A DNA stretch of 64,000 nt from CAVQBP01 sp963782475 (GTDB lineage Bacteria > Bacteroidota > Ignavibacteria > Ignavibacteriales > Ignavibacteriaceae), in assembly GCA_963782475.1 (NCBI GenBank), contig CAWAJW010000012.1, forward strand, positions 1 through 64,000, written 5' to 3'. A program made the position numbers and the translations under genes. The notes under the pieces were generated by a model, which saw nothing but the letters and a program-made list of their open reading frames with translations, was not told where the DNA came from and searched no databases. Positions 1-8,441 of the stretch are shown one piece after another (the stretch's first letter is position 1; every line of letters starts with the position of its first letter).

Positions 1-1
1 G

Positions 2-1071
2 ACTGAACAAATAAATTCTTCCCGAGGAATGCGTATACTTATCGGTGCAGCGGCATTTGTGATAATCATCGCCGGGATAAATTTTGCACAATCGGTTGTT
101 GTGCTGTTCCTCGTCTCTATTTTTCTTGCAATACTTGGAGCCCTGCAGTAGTCTGGTTAAAGAAGAAACATATTCCATCCGTATTGGCAGTGTTGATAGT
201 TATGTCTGCTATGATAATTATTTTAGCTCTTATTGGGGCACAAATTGGCACATCCATCAGCAATTTTTCAGATGAACTACCTTTATTACAAACACGTATC
301 AGAGAACAATCCATGAACCTTAGTGTAATGTTGCGAAGCAAGGGTTTTGTGTGAATGAAAAATTTTTTCTGGAATATATTAACCCGGAAGCAGTTATGAA
401 ACTTACTGCCGGCTTATTAACAGGATTGAGTTCCGTTCTTTCCGATGTTGTTTTAGTCCTTCTCACTGTAACCTTTATTTTGCTGGAAGTCTCCAGTTTT
501 CCCAAAAAACTCCGCACTATTCTTGGTGATCCTAACCAGGTATTTCCCCAATTCATAAAGTTCGTCGTTGATATGAAACGATACACTGGTGATCAAAACT
601 ATGATCAACCTTGCTGCAGGAATTTTAATTGCAGTATGGATGGAAATACTCGGAGTGCAGTTTCCTATTTTATGGGGTTTTCTTGCATTTCTCCTTCATT
701 ATATACCTAATATCGGAGCTATAATTGCGGCAATTCCTCCAGCGCTTCTAGCACTTGTTCAAATTGGGATCGGCAGTGCTCTTCTTGTAGTTACAGGTAA
801 TATTTTAATTGGATTTCTAATAGGTAATGTGATTGAACCGCGGCTCATGGGAAGGAGACTCGGACTTTCCACATTGGTTGTCTTTCTCTCACTTATTTTT
901 TGGGGGAGTTTGCTCGGTTTGATCGGTGCCATTCTTTGTATACCACTTACGATGGCATTGAAGTATGCATTTGAAAGCAACGAAAGCACACGTTGGGTTT
1001 CTGTGTTGCTCGGATCAGAAAAATTCAATGAAAATTCTGCAACAAAATCGAAGGAGAAAAGAGAGATTTAA
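2..1071 (+). pseudogene. AI-2E family transporter, 5'-partial and frameshifted
   Basis: The pieces belong to an AI-2E/PerM-family multi-pass membrane protein. The last piece (589-1071) holds the family's conserved core, with LHYIPNIGAIIAAIPPALLAL and the C-terminal VIEPRLMGRRLGLS-type segment. The reading frame changes three times: near 141-149 (a C-run where ALQ-stop should continue as PAVVWLKKK), near 345-354 (a GTGTG run) and near 580-589. No start is visible, so the 5' end lies before the window or is lost. Translated across the shifts it gives roughly the expected transporter length. Family recognition is confident; whether the gene is dead or merely mis-sequenced is open, since two of the three shifts sit in short repeats. 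Confidence 0.8.
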
Positions 1072-1079
1072 AAAAGAAC

Positions 1080-2265
1080 ATGCTAAAATTCAAATTAACA
1101 TTTCTTATGATTTTCGGCATTTTCGAGATATGGAGTGCACAAGCTCAAAAGAGATATCCAACTCTCATTCGATCTTCACTTGAGGACGAAATTATAATTC
1201 TCTCTGTTGATAAGCTTCTATACTTTCCGGGTGACACTGTCCGTTTAACAGTTCAGCGAACTGACAGCACAGCAAAATTAGTTGTAACTCCAATCTTAAT
1301 GATTGAAGGTTCAACGCTAAAATCTATTGGCAGCAACATATACAGAATTACTATCCCGCAATCTTGTCAACCGGACCTATATAGAGTTCGCCTTAAAGTT
1401 CTGGATACTCAAGGACGACGTTTTGTTTATGAGACAGATTGTACGGTGGATGTTGAAGAGCACCAGCTAATAGAGCAGATAAGCAGATTACGTGCGCATT
1501 GAACCCAAAGCCGGCAGTGAGGATCTACAATCGGCAGTAACGCTCGACCGTAATCAGATACGCAATCTTCGGGTGATATTTCTGCGTGATAGTATTCGAT
1601 TGGGAATGGGGCCACAGTTTGTCACAATAAGGACTACAGTTCTATTACGAGATGGAACTACGGCACAAACTTTTGAACGGCGTGTCTTAACTTTTCGAAG
1701 CGACAATGATCCCAACCGGGATCATGCTATGTTAATTCAATACCGTAGAGCTTACGGTGCCTATGCAGCAATTCGACCGGAGGAATTTACCCAAGTGAGG
1801 ATACATTTGGACTCCCTGCCTGATTGGGCCATTATCAGGATCAACATCGAACCTGATTACACAATAAAAATTGGAGGCTACGATCGTTCCAACTCATATA
1901 CCCGTTATTTCCGTGTAAGAGGTCCGCAAATTGAAATAGGTTTATCTCTTGGTATACCTAAAGTTTTGTTTGACACTCAAGCAAATGATAATTTAGACTA
2001 TGGTAACACAAGTGCGATGATACGATTTTATTATGTAGACGAAGTATCCGGACATCGATTCCCGGTGAATTTTGGGGTTGGAACATTCGGTGTTAGTTCT
2101 CCACTCGACGTTAATATCGGACGCGGAGGATTTGCTTTATCGATTTTCCTTGATGTGGTTGAGATGACGAGATTAGTTGGAATCGACTTAAACAAGAAAA
2201 TCACCGGAGGGTCTGGAATTTGCTCCGTTCTTCCCTATAGAAAAGAAGATGAGGTTTTTAATTGA
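1080..2265 (+). pseudogene. Secreted protein of unknown function, split by one frameshift
   Basis: ATG at 1080 opens a protein with a clear signal peptide (hydrophobic run then SAQAQ). A beta-rich region follows with repeated short strands such as FPGDTVRLTV and YRVRLKVLD, resembling an Ig-like or macroglobulin-type domain. The frame stops at 1502 after EEHQLIEQISR, but the downstream frame continues from about 1492 as RIEPKAGSEDLQSAV and runs to 2265, so one indel near 1490-1500 splits the gene. Combined length would be about 394 residues. The C-terminal part (FGVGTFGVSSPLDVNIGRGGFALSIFLDV) looks like an outer-membrane or barrel-type surface. I do not recognise the family. It follows the AI-2E remnant by 8 nt, so it was probably co-transcribed with it. 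Confidence 0.6.
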
Positions 2266-2305
2266 CGCTCAGGTGGGTATTTCACTATAAGTTCAGTTTA
2301 CACAT

Positions 2306-2361
2306 ACTCATTCCGAAAATTGCAGCTAATTAACTGAAGCTATGGAATGAGTGCTTTTTTT
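2306..2361 (+). terminator. Rho-independent terminator
   Basis: ACTCATTCC (2306-2314) pairs perfectly with GGAATGAGT (2344-2352), followed by GC and seven T. It lies about 40 nt after the stop of the split secreted protein and ends that transcription unit before the csbD promoter. Confidence 0.75.
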
Positions 2362-2448
2362 CATAGTAAAGCGGATGAAACCTTTATATAAGTAATTTTT
2401 TTGAATTCTTTGAAAAGTTTTTTGTTGACGAAGGTAACTTCTTACCTA

Positions 2449-2511
2449 AAAGATGTAGTTCCTTTTTCATCCCTTTGCTCGATTGAACAATTCTAAATTC
2501 CTCTATATCAT
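2449..2511 (+). promoter_or_regulatory. Stress element copy 1 with sigma70-like promoter (csbD)
   Basis: AAAGATG at 2449-2455, then TAGTTCC, then CATCCCTTTG at 2468-2477. Five nt later come a -35 TTGAAC (2483-2488), exactly 17 nt, and a -10 TATCAT (2506-2511). The predicted start is about 2518, giving a leader of roughly 58 nt to the csbD ATG. Near-identical copies precede eight other genes or operons in this window. The position just upstream of -35 suggests an activator site. Confidence 0.75.
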
Positions 2512-2576
2512 ATTATGGTAATTAAGAAACTTTTATATGAAATATTTATCAATTATAATTTAAAAGGAGTTATAAA

Positions 2577-2762
2577 ATGGATAAGCTGAAAATCAAAGGA
2601 AATTGGAATGAATCCGCAGGTAAACTAAAACAACAATTCGCAAACCTGACTGATGATGATTTACTTTTAATAAAAGGTAAGGAAGAAGAACTGTTGGGAA
2701 GACTGCAGAAAAAACTTGGAAAAACTAAGGAAGAATTACTCAAAATAATTTCGAAATTTTAA
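2577..2762 (+). CDS. CsbD-family stress protein
   Basis: This 61-residue protein matches the CsbD family: a short helical protein with a KIKGNWNESAGKLKQQF opening, the LTDDDL block and a GKTKEELLKII C-terminus. CsbD-like proteins are general-stress proteins of unclear molecular role, usually cytoplasmic and strongly induced. The ATG at 2577 follows AAAAGGAGTTATAAA, a strong ribosome site. The gene is monocistronic between the terminator at 2306-2361 and the small membrane ORF at 2863, and sits directly under regulatory element copy 1. A second CsbD-like gene lies at 29760, a fossil at 29375, and its own promoter and first codons are duplicated in front of the gene at 3756. Confidence 0.9.
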   Translation: MDKLKIKGNWNESAGKLKQQFANLTDDDLLLIKGKEEELLGRLQKKLGKTKEELLKIISKF

Positions 2763-2862
2763 CTGCTTGTTAAATGGTAATTGATTTTTCCAATGCAGAA
2801 AAGAATAAAATGAATATGTATGTGTTTTAGGAATAGAAATTATTTAAATGGAGGGTTATAAT

Positions 2863-3084
2863 ATGAACATTTCAAAAAATACACTGCTGATCATCATAAT
2901 AGCGGTTATAGTGCTAGCAGTCATCGCCGTGTTTTTTCTATCTCCCGGCAGCCAGACAATGATGAATGGCGGAATGAATGGGAGGATAAATTAAAACGGT
3001 TATATGGGCAGGAATGGCTGGATACGATTTGCAGTATTAATTACATTTGATCTTATTGGCTTAATTTGGATTGATGCTCCCTAA
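2863..3084 (+). pseudogene. Small membrane protein with MNGG motif, internal stop
   Basis: ATG at 2863 after GGAGGGTTATAAT opens 43 codons: one hydrophobic helix, then MMNGGMNGRIN and TAA at 2992-2994. Reading on in the same frame gives NGYMGRNGWIRFAVLITFDL to a TAA at 3082-3084. This aligns with the intact 72-residue paralogue at 12975, which has MMNGGISGRMN-E-NGW followed by a second helix. The stop sits where the paralogue has GAA (Glu), a single G-to-T change. The gene therefore either lost its second helix or makes a one-helix 43-residue protein. Function unknown. Confidence 0.65.
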
Positions 3085-3211
3085 AAAGAAATATTAACTT
3101 AGTTAATATTGTTTGATAACCAGATGAAAAACACTAATAGCTTTTTATTTGTATAGAATAACCCGAACCGGCGGATTTCCGGTGAACAAAAACAATGAAA
3201 GGAGAATAATT

Positions 3212-3403
3212 ATGTCATTAATAGGGTTAGTAGTAGTTTTGGTTGTCGTTGGGGTAGTTCTGTGGCTGATTAACAGTTACATCCCGATGCAAGCTACCAT
3301 CAAGAAAATCTTGAATGCGGTAGTAATTATTGTAGTGATTCTATGGCTGTTGAGTGCCTTCGGAGTCATAGGAAGCCTGAGCACGATTCGTATCGGACGG
3401 TAG
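3212..3403 (+). CDS. Thivi_2564-family small membrane protein
   Basis: The 63-residue protein consists of two hydrophobic helices separated by NSYIPMQATIKKILN, the pattern of the Thivi_2564 family of small integral membrane proteins. Function is unknown, but such proteins often occur near CsbD-like and lmo0937-like stress genes. I chose ATG 3212 because it follows AAAGGAGAATAATT; a longer in-frame reading from 3149 has no ribosome site and adds a non-hydrophobic tail. No promoter element of the repeated type lies directly upstream, so it may be read from the csbD promoter. Confidence 0.8.
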   Translation: MSLIGLVVVLVVVGVVLWLINSYIPMQATIKKILNAVVIIVVILWLLSAFGVIGSLSTIRIGR

Positions 3404-3624
3404 TTGTATGATCGTGGAAATATTGCGTTCCAAGTGAGGCCTCAACTCTCACGATAATTCCGGGACGCCTGATTTTACTTTTAACAATTGTGCACAGTAA
3501 ATTGTAAATAAATTGTATCTAAGCTGGGGAAGCACGGGTCAATACATTAAACATTTGAACAATAGATTATAACCGGGGAAGTTTTTGAAGAATCTATTTA
3601 TTGATGAAAGTGCCAGCTCAACCG
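3404..3624. other. Intergenic stretch, nothing recognised
   Basis: No ORF with a ribosome site is visible. A small palindrome (TGAGGCCTCA, near 3437) is present, but no poly-T tract follows it. The regulatory element copy 2 begins at 3625. Confidence 0.5.
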
Positions 3625-3687
3625 ATAGATGTAATCCCTTTTTCATCCGTTTGCACGATTGAGCAATCCTAATTTCCTTCGTATAAT
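3625..3687 (+). promoter_or_regulatory. Stress element copy 2 with consensus-like promoter
   Basis: ATAGATG (3625-3631), then CATCCGTTTG (3644-3653), five nt, TTGAGC (3659-3664), 17 nt, TATAAT (3682-3687). This is the best -10 of the set. The sequence from here to the start codon at 3756, including AAAGGAGTTAT, closely matches the csbD promoter and leader at 2449-2577, so it looks like a duplicated segment. Confidence 0.75.
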
Positions 3688-3755
3688 ATTATGGTAATTA
3701 AGAAACTATTATATGAAATATTTATCATCAATTAGAATTATAAAGGAGTTATCAA

Positions 3756-4286
3756 ATGAATTCGCTATTTATTAAAGAAAATTTGAATGAGAATGCAGAT
3801 AAACTCAAACAAAAGAAACGTTTCAAAATGAAAAACGCCGGTATTTTCCTGGCTGTGATTTCTATCCTTTGTTTCTTTTTTTCTCCCCAATCATACGCAC
3901 AACGCGGAATGAAATGGAGCGGAAGCGGCGGCTGGGGAATGGGATCCAACTATAGCAAGATGTTCGACCCGAAGACAGTCGAGACTATTAGCGGTGAAGT
4001 TGTCAGCGTAGACAAAATAACACCAATGAAAGGGATGTCTAATGGTGTACACCTGGTGCTAAAAACGGACAAAGGAACTTTATCTATCCATTTAGGGCCG
4101 GTCTGGTATATTGAAAACCAGGATATCAGAATTGAGCCAAAGGATAAAGTTGAGGTCATCGGCTCACGAATCACATTTGAAGGTAAATCTGCCGTTATTG
4201 CCGCTGAATTAAAGAAAGGCAATGAAATACTGAAGCTTCGAGATGAAAACGGCTTTCCTGCTTGGAGTGGTTGGCGACGACCATAA
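3756..4286 (+). CDS. Exported protein with CsbD-derived N-terminus
   Basis: The first 21 residues (MNSLFIKENLNENADKLKQK) match the start of the CsbD protein at 2577 at about 12 of 21 positions. A second start then follows at Met25 (ATG 3828), beginning a normal signal peptide, MKNAGIFLAVISILCFFF...SYAQ. The mature part is a conserved small domain (FDPKTVETISGEVVSVDKI, then HLGPVWYIENQD, ending FPAWSGWRR) that I recognise only as an unnamed, probably periplasmic OB-like family. The strong ribosome site AAAGGAGTTATCAA serves ATG 3756; ATG 3828 has only a weak one. The gene appears to have been captured by a duplicated csbD promoter plus 5' coding end. Whether the extended N-terminus still allows export is unclear. 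Confidence 0.7.
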   Translation: MNSLFIKENLNENADKLKQKKRFKMKNAGIFLAVISILCFFFSPQSYAQRGMKWSGSGGWGMGSNYSKMFDPKTVETISGEVVSVDKITPMKGMSNGVHLVLKTDKGTLSIHLGPVWYIENQDIRIEPKDKVEVIGSRITFEGKSAVIAAELKKGNEILKLRDENGFPAWSGWRRP

Positions 4287-4474
4287 ATCTACCTAACTTC
4301 AGCTAACAGCAGGCGAGGTGTAGTGCATGTACATTTTAAACGAAATGTTCGGCTAATATTATATCTGAAGTTTCGCCATCCATGGCTCGATAGTGATTGA
4401 TGTATCATAGCAACATTATACATAAACTATAGAATTTATTATTTTAAATTGAGCTAATAGACAAGGAGGAATCA

Positions 4475-4624
4475 ATGAGAACAAGAACCGGTTTGCGGAT
4501 TGACCATAAGAAAGCCGTTATCGTGGCTGTCTCGGACGAAAGGGAAGAGATAAAGCTGATAACATCGGAGGTTGAAAAACAGCTCCGTCGTTCTGGTTAC
4601 GCGAAATATATGTCAAACACTTGA
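4475..4624 (+). pseudogene. Truncated N-terminal fragment, possible eRF1-domain/host-attachment-like protein
   Basis: ATG 4475 follows a strong AAGGAGGAATCA. The 49 residues (MRTRTGLRIDHKKAVIVAVSDE ... VEKQLRRSGY) resemble the opening of a family of about 130 residues that carries an eRF1-type or host-attachment-like fold and is common in stress islands. The frame ends at TGA 4622-4624, before the rest of such a domain, and 36 nt later the LysE gene starts. It is probably a 3'-deleted remnant. The family assignment is from memory of the N-terminal pattern and is tentative. Confidence 0.4.
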
Positions 4625-4660
4625 CTATTTACATGAATACCCCGAGTTAAAGATTATATT

Positions 4661-5273
4661 ATGGGGCTTACCATTTTTCTTAAAGGAATCTTTATTGGTT
4701 TCGCATTAGCAGTACCTATTGGACCAATTGGAATAATGTGTATCCGCAGGACACTAACCGGCGGCCGATTACGCGGACTAATTATTGGTCTTGGTGCTGC
4801 AACTGCTGATTTACTCTATGGCTGTATTGCCGCATTTGGGCTTACAGTTATTTCAGACACGCTTGTGAGTCATAGAATATTGATACGCTTGAGTTGGAGG
4901 AGCACTGCTTCTCTTCCTTGGTATAAGAATATTTCGTAAGCTTCCTGCTGATCCTAAAATCCCTATAAGCAGCAGCAGTATTTTAAGATCATACCTTACT
5001 TCATTTTTTCTAACTCTTACTAATCCTTTGACCGTTTTTGCTTTTATAGCAGTATTTGCTGCACTTGGTCTGGGAAGCGATCTAAGTAATTTTTCAGCAT
5101 CAGTTCTTGTTACAGGGGTTTTTATCGGTTCATGTTTATGGTTTCTATCTTTAAGTTCCGGTGTTATGCTTTTTAGAAAGAAATTAGATTTAGAAGGACT
5201 AAAATGGGTAAATAAAATCGCAGGAATTTTAATAATTATTTCCGGTGTTATTGTTATGGTTAGTTTGTTATGA
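4661..5273 (+). pseudogene. LysE/RhtB-family exporter, frameshifted
   Basis: The N-terminal part (4661-4939) reads FLKGIFIGFALAVPIGPIGIMCIRRTL, the hallmark start of LysE-family amino-acid exporters. After HRILIRL (about 4890) the frame breaks. The +1 frame continues VGGALLLFLGIRIFRKLPADPK and SYLTSFFLTLTNPLTVFAF through 5273, so a single indel near 4885-4895 separates two halves that together give a full-length exporter of about 204 residues with six helices. No good ribosome site precedes ATG 4661. Substrate cannot be inferred. Confidence 0.8.
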
Positions 5274-5308
5274 ATATTTTTTAGGAAAGTTTAAATAGAA
5301 GGATTTTC

Positions 5309-5977
5309 ATGAAAGATATATCTGATTTTTTCTCATGGGTTTTTGTTACCCTTATAACACTTCTTCCCATCATTAATCCTGTGAGCTCAGCAATTCTTTT
5401 ACTCGGTATTAGTTCGGCTCTAACCAAGGAAGAGCGCAACCGCCAAATTACCCTTGCATGCATATATATGGCTGGAATCTTAGTAACCTTTCTTTTAGCC
5501 GGCCATTTTATAATGCTGATTTTCGGCATATCTATACCCGGCATTCGTATAGCAGGCGGAATGGTTATCGGTTTTCTTGGATTTCGTATGTTGTTTCCCA
5601 GCGAAGATCACATTTCAAAAGAAGGAAAAGAAGAGGCGGTTCAGAAGAGCAATATTTCTTTTAGTCCTCTTGCGATGCCGAGCTTGAGCGGACCGGGTGC
5701 TATCGCTGTAGTCATAACAATTTCGTCATCTATCGATGGACGCCATGGTTATGATAAGTTTTTTGCTTTTATCGGTGTAGTTCTGGCAATTTTAATTACT
5801 GCAATAGTCTCATGGCTGGTTCTTCGCAGTGCCGGTTTTATGCGGCGCTTACTTGGTGTAAACGGGGTCGATAGTCTTTCGCGAATCATGGGTTTTATTC
5901 TGGTCTGTATCGGTATTCAATTTGCGATAAATGGCGTGAAGGATCTGATATTGGATACTGGGTTTTGGAAAATGTAG
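5309..5977 (+). CDS. MarC/UPF0056-family membrane protein
   Basis: The 222-residue integral membrane protein has about six helices and the MarC features LLPIINPVSSAILLLG near the N-terminus and PLAMPSLSGPGAIAVVITISS in the middle. MarC proteins lie in the inner membrane and their function is not settled; the older link to multiple-antibiotic resistance was withdrawn. ATG 5309 follows AGAAGGATTTTC. The gene starts 35 nt after the broken LysE frame and is followed by a 238-nt gap holding regulatory element copy 3, so it ends its transcription unit. Confidence 0.88.
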   Translation: MKDISDFFSWVFVTLITLLPIINPVSSAILLLGISSALTKEERNRQITLACIYMAGILVTFLLAGHFIMLIFGISIPGIRIAGGMVIGFLGFRMLFPSEDHISKEGKEEAVQKSNISFSPLAMPSLSGPGAIAVVITISSSIDGRHGYDKFFAFIGVVLAILITAIVSWLVLRSAGFMRRLLGVNGVDSLSRIMGFILVCIGIQFAINGVKDLILDTGFWKM

Positions 5978-6048
5978 AACCGGAAATTATCCATTTCCCT
6001 TTTGCAGGCTTTTCCCGGAATCTTGATAAGAGTCATATAGTCTAAACC

Positions 6049-6111
6049 AAAGATGTAGTCCCTTTTTCATCCCTTTGCTCGATTGAACAATTCCGTACTT
6101 CTTTATATCAT
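6049..6111 (+). promoter_or_regulatory. Stress element copy 3 with promoter (lipoprotein)
   Basis: AAAGATG 6049-6055, TAGTCCC, CATCCCTTTG 6068-6077, five nt, TTGAAC 6083-6088, 17 nt, TATCAT 6106-6111. It is almost identical to copy 1 through the -10. The leader to ATG 6216 is about 100 nt and shares ATGAAATATTTA with copies 1 and 2 before diverging. Confidence 0.75.
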
Positions 6112-6215
6112 ATTATGTAATCCATAAACTAAATTAACTATTGATTAAATGAAATATTTAGTAAGAGTTTCCGGCAAACCGGATCAAAATAAAATCTAAT
6201 ACCAGAAGGATAGTT

Positions 6216-6653
6216 ATGAAAACCAGGCATTTCATCTTTATAATTATAATATTAATTACGGGGGCAATATTAGCCGGTTGTAACAACAATCGGGATAAAT
6301 CAAAGAATGATAAAGAGGATGTAAAACAGGCTGCTCAAGATTTAAAAGATGAGCAGGCCCAATTTGAAAGAGATTGGCAGCAATTCAAGAATGATGCTGA
6401 AATAAAAATTAGCGATAATGAAAAAAGAATTAATGATTTCAAAGCAGAGATTCAAAAGACGAATGCAAAATTCAAATCTAAATATGAAAACAAAGTATTA
6501 ACATTAGAGCAAAAAAATATTGAACTAAGGAAAATGATAAATAACTATACATATGAAGGAAAAGATAGTTGGAAAGAATTCAAATCAGACTTTAGCAATA
6601 ATATGGATAGTGTTGCAAATGCACTCAATGATATATTCGCAAAAAAAGATTAA
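6216..6653 (+). CDS. Coiled-coil lipoprotein, stress-element controlled
   Basis: The protein has 145 residues with a lipoprotein signal peptide ending LAGC (Cys22), so it should be lipid-anchored on the envelope. The rest is highly charged and helical (EDVKQAAQDLKDEQAQFERDW and ENKVLTLEQKNIELRKM), a coiled coil without other domains. AGAAGGATAGTT precedes ATG 6216. I know no function; small charged lipoproteins of this sort are typical envelope-stress products. The last 26 nt recur as a fossil at 40571-40596, showing that this gene or a paralogue was once copied elsewhere. The mlaEFD operon follows after 127 nt. Confidence 0.75.
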   Translation: MKTRHFIFIIIILITGAILAGCNNNRDKSKNDKEDVKQAAQDLKDEQAQFERDWQQFKNDAEIKISDNEKRINDFKAEIQKTNAKFKSKYENKVLTLEQKNIELRKMINNYTYEGKDSWKEFKSDFSNNMDSVANALNDIFAKKD

Positions 6654-6780
6654 ACTGTATTAATTACTCCACTGTGTGAAAAATTGAAATAATGATATCA
6701 TTTATGTTTTTAGTTTCTATATCGCATCAAGCGTTTAGAATTACGTTTATATAGAATTAAATATTAATGACACCAATAAA

Positions 6781-7623
6781 ATGGAAAAAATAATTTTACC
6801 CCAATACCGGAATGAAAATCCGGAAGCAGAGATCAACCCGGAAAATATTTCCGAAGTAATTGAAGATTCGATATTTAAGAAATTCTTTTTGGAAGTTGCT
6901 TCGATTACAGTTTTTACCTGGCACTTTTTTAAAGAAGTATTTAAACCGCCGTATGAGTTTAATGAGCTGCTCAAACAATCTTTCCTGATCGGTTACAAAT
7001 CTCTTCCTCTGGTAGCTGTTACAGGATTTATAATAGGACTCGTCCTTACTATTCAATCAAGACCTACTTTAGCAAAGTTTGGAGCCGAATCATGGCTGCC
7101 TGCGATGGTTGCAGTTTCAATAATACGGGAAATAGGACCGGTTATTACTGCTTTAATCTTTGCCGGTAAAGTCGGATCGGGAATCGGGGCAGAGCTGGCA
7201 TCGATGAATACAACAGAACAAATTGATGCAATGCAGGTATCGCATACCAATCCATTTAAATATCTCGTTGTTACAAGGGTGCTCTCCGCAACGCTGATGC
7301 TTCCGGTATTGGTAATTTTTGCTGATGGAATTGGTTTGCTGGGATCATTTGTCGGCGTTAATATTAAAGGAAATGTAAGTGTTTACTTCTTCTTTGCCCA
7401 GATATTCCAAAGTCTCGAATTTAATGACCTGTTCCCTGCTATCATCAAAACTTTTTTCTTCGGATTTGCTATCGGACTTGTCGGAAGTTATAAAGGATAT
7501 TATTCGAACAAGGGAACTGAAGGAGTTGGAAAAGCCGCTAACTCAGCAGTTGTATTCGCATCTTTAATGGTTTTTATAATAGATATGATAGCGGTTCAAA
7601 TCACAAGTCTGCTTCAACATTAA
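6781..7623 (+). CDS. mlaE: MlaE-type ABC permease of phospholipid transport
   Basis: The 280-residue protein carries the MlaE/YrbE permease domain: about five helices and the conserved block SIIREIGPVITALIFAGKVG followed by GAELASMNTTEQIDAM. An N-terminal extension of about 45 residues precedes the first helix. In MCE systems this permease sits in the inner membrane and, with the MlaF ATPase and MlaD, moves phospholipid between the two membranes. The gene is first in a three-gene operon; mlaF follows after 16 nt. No strong ribosome site precedes ATG 6781. MlaB and MlaC are absent, as is common in Bacteroidota-type operons. Confidence 0.9.
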   Translation: MEKIILPQYRNENPEAEINPENISEVIEDSIFKKFFLEVASITVFTWHFFKEVFKPPYEFNELLKQSFLIGYKSLPLVAVTGFIIGLVLTIQSRPTLAKFGAESWLPAMVAVSIIREIGPVITALIFAGKVGSGIGAELASMNTTEQIDAMQVSHTNPFKYLVVTRVLSATLMLPVLVIFADGIGLLGSFVGVNIKGNVSVYFFFAQIFQSLEFNDLFPAIIKTFFFGFAIGLVGSYKGYYSNKGTEGVGKAANSAVVFASLMVFIIDMIAVQITSLLQH

Positions 7624-7639
7624 ATAGGTAATCAAAAGA

Positions 7640-8410
7640 ATGACAGAGAATGCTGCTTTAATAGAAAACAGTAAAAAACAAAATGGATTTGTTGTTGAGA
7701 TGGAGCATCTTAAAAAATCTTTTGGGAATAATCATGTTCTCCGGGATATTAATTTGGCGATCCATAAAGGAGAAAATCTCGTTATACTCGGAAAATCCGG
7801 TACCGGTAAATCGGTTCTAATAAAATGTATTGTGGGTTTAGTTGAAATTGATGGAGGGAAGCTTATAATACTCGGGCAAAATATTTCTGAGCTGAAGGAT
7901 AAGGAGCTGATTGAATTACACGAGAAGATTGGTTTTCTTTTTCAAAGCGGAGCTTTGTATGATTCCATGACGGTAAGAGAAAATCTTGAATTCCCTCTTA
8001 GAAGACAAAAAGGTTCGATCCGGAAAGAAAAAATGAAATTGCTGATAAAAGAAGCATTGGAAAATGTAGGACTTTCTGAAACAATTAATGAGATGCCTTC
8101 GGAACTTTCCGGCGGTATGCGTAAGAGATTAGGCTTAGCCAGAACGCTGATCCTAAAACCCGAGATAATGCTTTATGATGAGCCTACAACCGGGCTGGAT
8201 CCGATAACATCAAAAGAAATAAGCAAGCTTATCCTGGAAGTTCAAAAAAAATATAATACTTCTTCCATTATTATCACACATGATATCGAATGCGCCAGGC
8301 TGACAGCAAACCGGATCATTGTTATCAAAGATGGAATATGTACAGCCGAAGGATCATTTACCGATCTTCAGAATTCAACAGATACCTGGGTAAGATCATT
8401 TTTCGAATAA
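7640..8410 (+). CDS. mlaF: MlaF-type ABC transporter ATPase
   Basis: This 256-residue ABC ATPase has Walker A GKSGTGKS at residues 51-58, signature LSGGM at 156-160, Walker B running into DEPTTGLDP at 180-188, and a switch His in IIITHD. The FQSGALYDSMTVRENLEFPL region is typical of MlaF rather than of general importers. It should power the MlaE permease from the cytoplasmic side. It lies 16 nt after mlaE and 31 nt before the MCE-domain gene, so the three are one operon. Confidence 0.92.
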   Translation: MTENAALIENSKKQNGFVVEMEHLKKSFGNNHVLRDINLAIHKGENLVILGKSGTGKSVLIKCIVGLVEIDGGKLIILGQNISELKDKELIELHEKIGFLFQSGALYDSMTVRENLEFPLRRQKGSIRKEKMKLLIKEALENVGLSETINEMPSELSGGMRKRLGLARTLILKPEIMLYDEPTTGLDPITSKEISKLILEVQKKYNTSSIIITHDIECARLTANRIIVIKDGICTAEGSFTDLQNSTDTWVRSFFE

Positions 8411-8441
8411 CGGATCTGACAAATTTTAAGAGAAAAACAAA

